From Nemania diffusa (taxonomy: Eukaryota > Ascomycota > Sordariomycetes > Xylariales > Xylariaceae): DNA of 64,000 nucleotides. The DNA is taken from positions 124,001-188,000 of the forward strand of contig JBBPUQ010000013.1 of assembly GCA_038501195.1 (NCBI GenBank), written 5' to 3'. The first letter of the stretch is position 1; the number at the start of each line of letters is the position of its first letter. Of the stretch, positions 62,567 through 64,000 are shown in pieces. The notes under the pieces are model-generated. The model was given only the letters and a program-made list of their open reading frames with translations, did no database searches and was not told where the DNA came from. The position numbers and the translations under genes are program-made.

Positions 62567-63070
62567 AATTTAAATTCCTTCCTTGGGAGAAGGGGGTCCT
62601 TATTCGAATTCAAGTAGTCTGAAAATTAAATTCCTTCCTTGGGAGAAGGGGGTCCTTATTCGAATTCAGGTTATCTGACATTAATAATACCTTACCTACT
62701 AGTTTAGGTGATCTGAATAGAGTTAAGATTAAAGCTAAGGGGAGGAATCTTAGAGGTCTGATGTTTTTATGAAGCGCTTCTTTGGGAGAAGGGGGTCCTG
62801 ATTCGACTTCAGGTTATTTGACATTAATAATACCATATATATATAACAAGTAAGCCGGCAGGGGTGACCTTACATTAATAATACCCTACCTACTAGTTCA
62901 GGTGATCTGAATAGAGTTAAGATTAAAGCTAAGGGGGGAGTCTCAAGGGTCTGATCTTTAGGGTAGAAGAAAAAACGTGTGCGATTCACGTGGGTTCTAA
63001 GTGCAAGTCTTAGGAGTCTGATATTCTTGGGGAGAATAAAGCCCAAGTGCGAGTGCGAATCTTAGTGATC
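62567..63070 (+). repeat. Array of trnP-like 3' halves
   Basis: Repeated blocks of (C)TT(T/G)GGGAGAAGGGGGTCCT followed by a T-arm-like (A/G)TTCGAATTCA and (G)TCTGA, at about 62578, 62637, 62781 and further degenerate units. A duplicated segment of about 83 bases recurs at 62680-62762 and 62876-62958 (CTACTAGTT.AGGTGATCTG). None forms a full tRNA. Confidence 0.75.
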
Positions 63071-63189
63071 TGATCTGATACAGATTTAATATTATAAATA
63101 TTGATACTAATTTCTAATAAAAAATTTATAGTGATATAGTGTACTAGATATAGAAAAATGTTTATATATATAATATAAATAAGTATACA

Positions 63190-64000
63190 AAGAGACTATT
63201 AGGGATCCCTGGATATGTATTAAAGAGAAAATGGTGAGGAGCCTCTTACATTATCGTAAGGAAATTATGTATTTTACATATTGACTCTTAGATAAATTAA
63301 ATAATAAACGAAGGCGAATTGAAATATCTTAGTAGCTTCAGGAAAATAAATCAAACGAGATTCTACAATTAGTGTGAATGAAAGTAGAGTAGCCTATATA
63401 CCACTGAGTATATAAATAAGTAAAATGGATACAAATCTGTTTAAATTTTAAGGGGAACCTTCCTCTAAGGCTAAATATAATACATAAGCGACAGTGAACT
63501 AGTACCGTGAGGGAATGTTGAATTAGTAGTTTTATAAGCAGCTCGAGCTAAGGCAAGAGCGTACCTTTTGCATATTGCGACAATGAAGTCGCTATTAACA
63601 ATGGAGTGAGATACTCCCAGGATTGCTCTATCCTGACTCTATCCAGACATGCGTCCAAAGCAATTTGGAGGTCTGAAGCTCTGGAGAAAATGGCGCAAGC
63701 TTAGAGTAAATGTAGTCTATGGTAAACGTAAGTGAAGATATGGTTGAGGTTTCGTAAAAGGTGATCACGAGAGTGATATTGGATAAGGATGAAACGTCTA
63801 TGCAGGGAAGTCAGAGCCTAAATAAAATCCACGGAGTATAGTATCTACCTAAGGACTAATATAAATTGTGTTAATAGCGGAACATGGTAAGCCCAACAGT
63901 TTCTCAATGAAATAATTTGCATATGCCAAATTTCACTAACATTGAGAGGTCTGATATACAGGAAAAAGGACTAGTGATCCTCCTTAAATGATGGTAACGA
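63190..64000 (+). rRNA. rnl: Large subunit ribosomal RNA, 5' end (partial)
   Basis: Conserved 23S pieces: TAGGGATCCCTGGAT near the start, TTCAGGAAAATAAATCAAACGAGATTC (63338), CTCTAAGGCTAAATA (63463), GACAGTGAACTAGTACCGTGAGGGAA (about 63490) and GAGCGTACCTTTTGCAT (63557). The 5' end is approximate. After about 63574 the rRNA is interrupted by an intron that runs to the window edge. Confidence 0.88.
63575..64000 (+). other. rnl intron, group II, 5' part
   Basis: Follows GTACCTTTTGCA(T). TTGCGACAATGAAGTCGC..TATTAACAATGGAGTGAGATACTCCC and CCAGACATGC parallel the domain I start of the rns 952 intron. The first base is not the usual G. Domain V would lie beyond the window. Confidence 0.7.

Overview
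This is a window of a very large, intron-rich fungal mitochondrial genome. The evidence is AT-rich sequence, TGA read as Trp throughout (genetic code 4, with a trnW whose anticodon is UCA), and recognisable nad4, atp8, atp6, rns, nad6, cox3 and rnl, all on the plus strand. The gene content and tRNA set suggest an ascomycete of the Pezizomycotina, perhaps a lineage with inflated mitogenomes, but I cannot name the taxon. The window is mostly mobile DNA: group I introns with LAGLIDADG or GIY-YIG homing endonuclease genes (HEGs), three group II introns seen through domain V plus a fourth entering the window in rnl, free-standing HEGs, and several families of palindromic and tRNA-derived repeats.

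Layout. 1-2.7 kb: the 3' part of nad4, fused in frame to a long foreign extension, then a HEG relic and a relic of the original nad4 3' end. 2.8-10.1 kb: atp8 and a four-exon atp6 with three group I introns. 10.2-11.2 kb: two overlapping membrane-protein ORFs. 11.6-23.9 kb: rns in six exons split by five introns (about E. coli 379, 915, 952, 1210 and 1224). 24-27.2 kb: trnY, a broken trnN with a HEG relic, then trnN, K, G, D, S(gcu), W. 27.2-31.7 kb: nad6 with two introns. 31.7-34.2 kb: two stacked HEGs, each followed by another nad6 3' end. 34.3-38.5 kb: first copy of an unrecognised five-ORF cassette (A to E). 38.7-39.8 kb: HEG relic and trnV-like genes. 39.8-50.7 kb: cox3 in six exons. 50.7-52.2 kb: a HEG followed by a duplicate cox3 3' end. 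52.2-62.5 kb: repeats, tRNAs, an orphan ORF, cassette copies 2 and 3, and GIY-YIG HEGs. 62.5-63.1 kb: trnP and an array of trnP-like fragments. From about 63.2 kb: the 5' end of rnl with the start of a group II intron.

Three themes run across the annotation. First, nad4, nad6 and cox3 each carry HEG or foreign ORF sequence at or after their 3' ends, with a second copy of the gene's own 3' end downstream. This indicates repeated replacement of gene termini by mobile DNA. Second, nearly every foreign domain fused to a host gene is preceded by an Arg-X-(Tyr/Phe) / Ser-Thr motif, resembling the R-3 cleavage site of the matrix processing peptidase. This suggests that fused precursors are cut apart. 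Third, an ORF cassette of unknown function occurs in three copies. Its units, and some GIY-YIG genes, are each headed by the same degenerate tRNA-like element plus leader, and GIY-YIG genes have inserted into it at least twice.

Many HEGs are broken by single frameshifts, often in homopolymers. Whether these are real decay or sequence errors cannot be settled from the sequence alone. Splice sites were placed by protein or rRNA continuity and by group I (exon-final U, intron-final G) or group II rules. They give uninterrupted frames of 263 (atp6), 220 (nad6) and 269 (cox3) residues.
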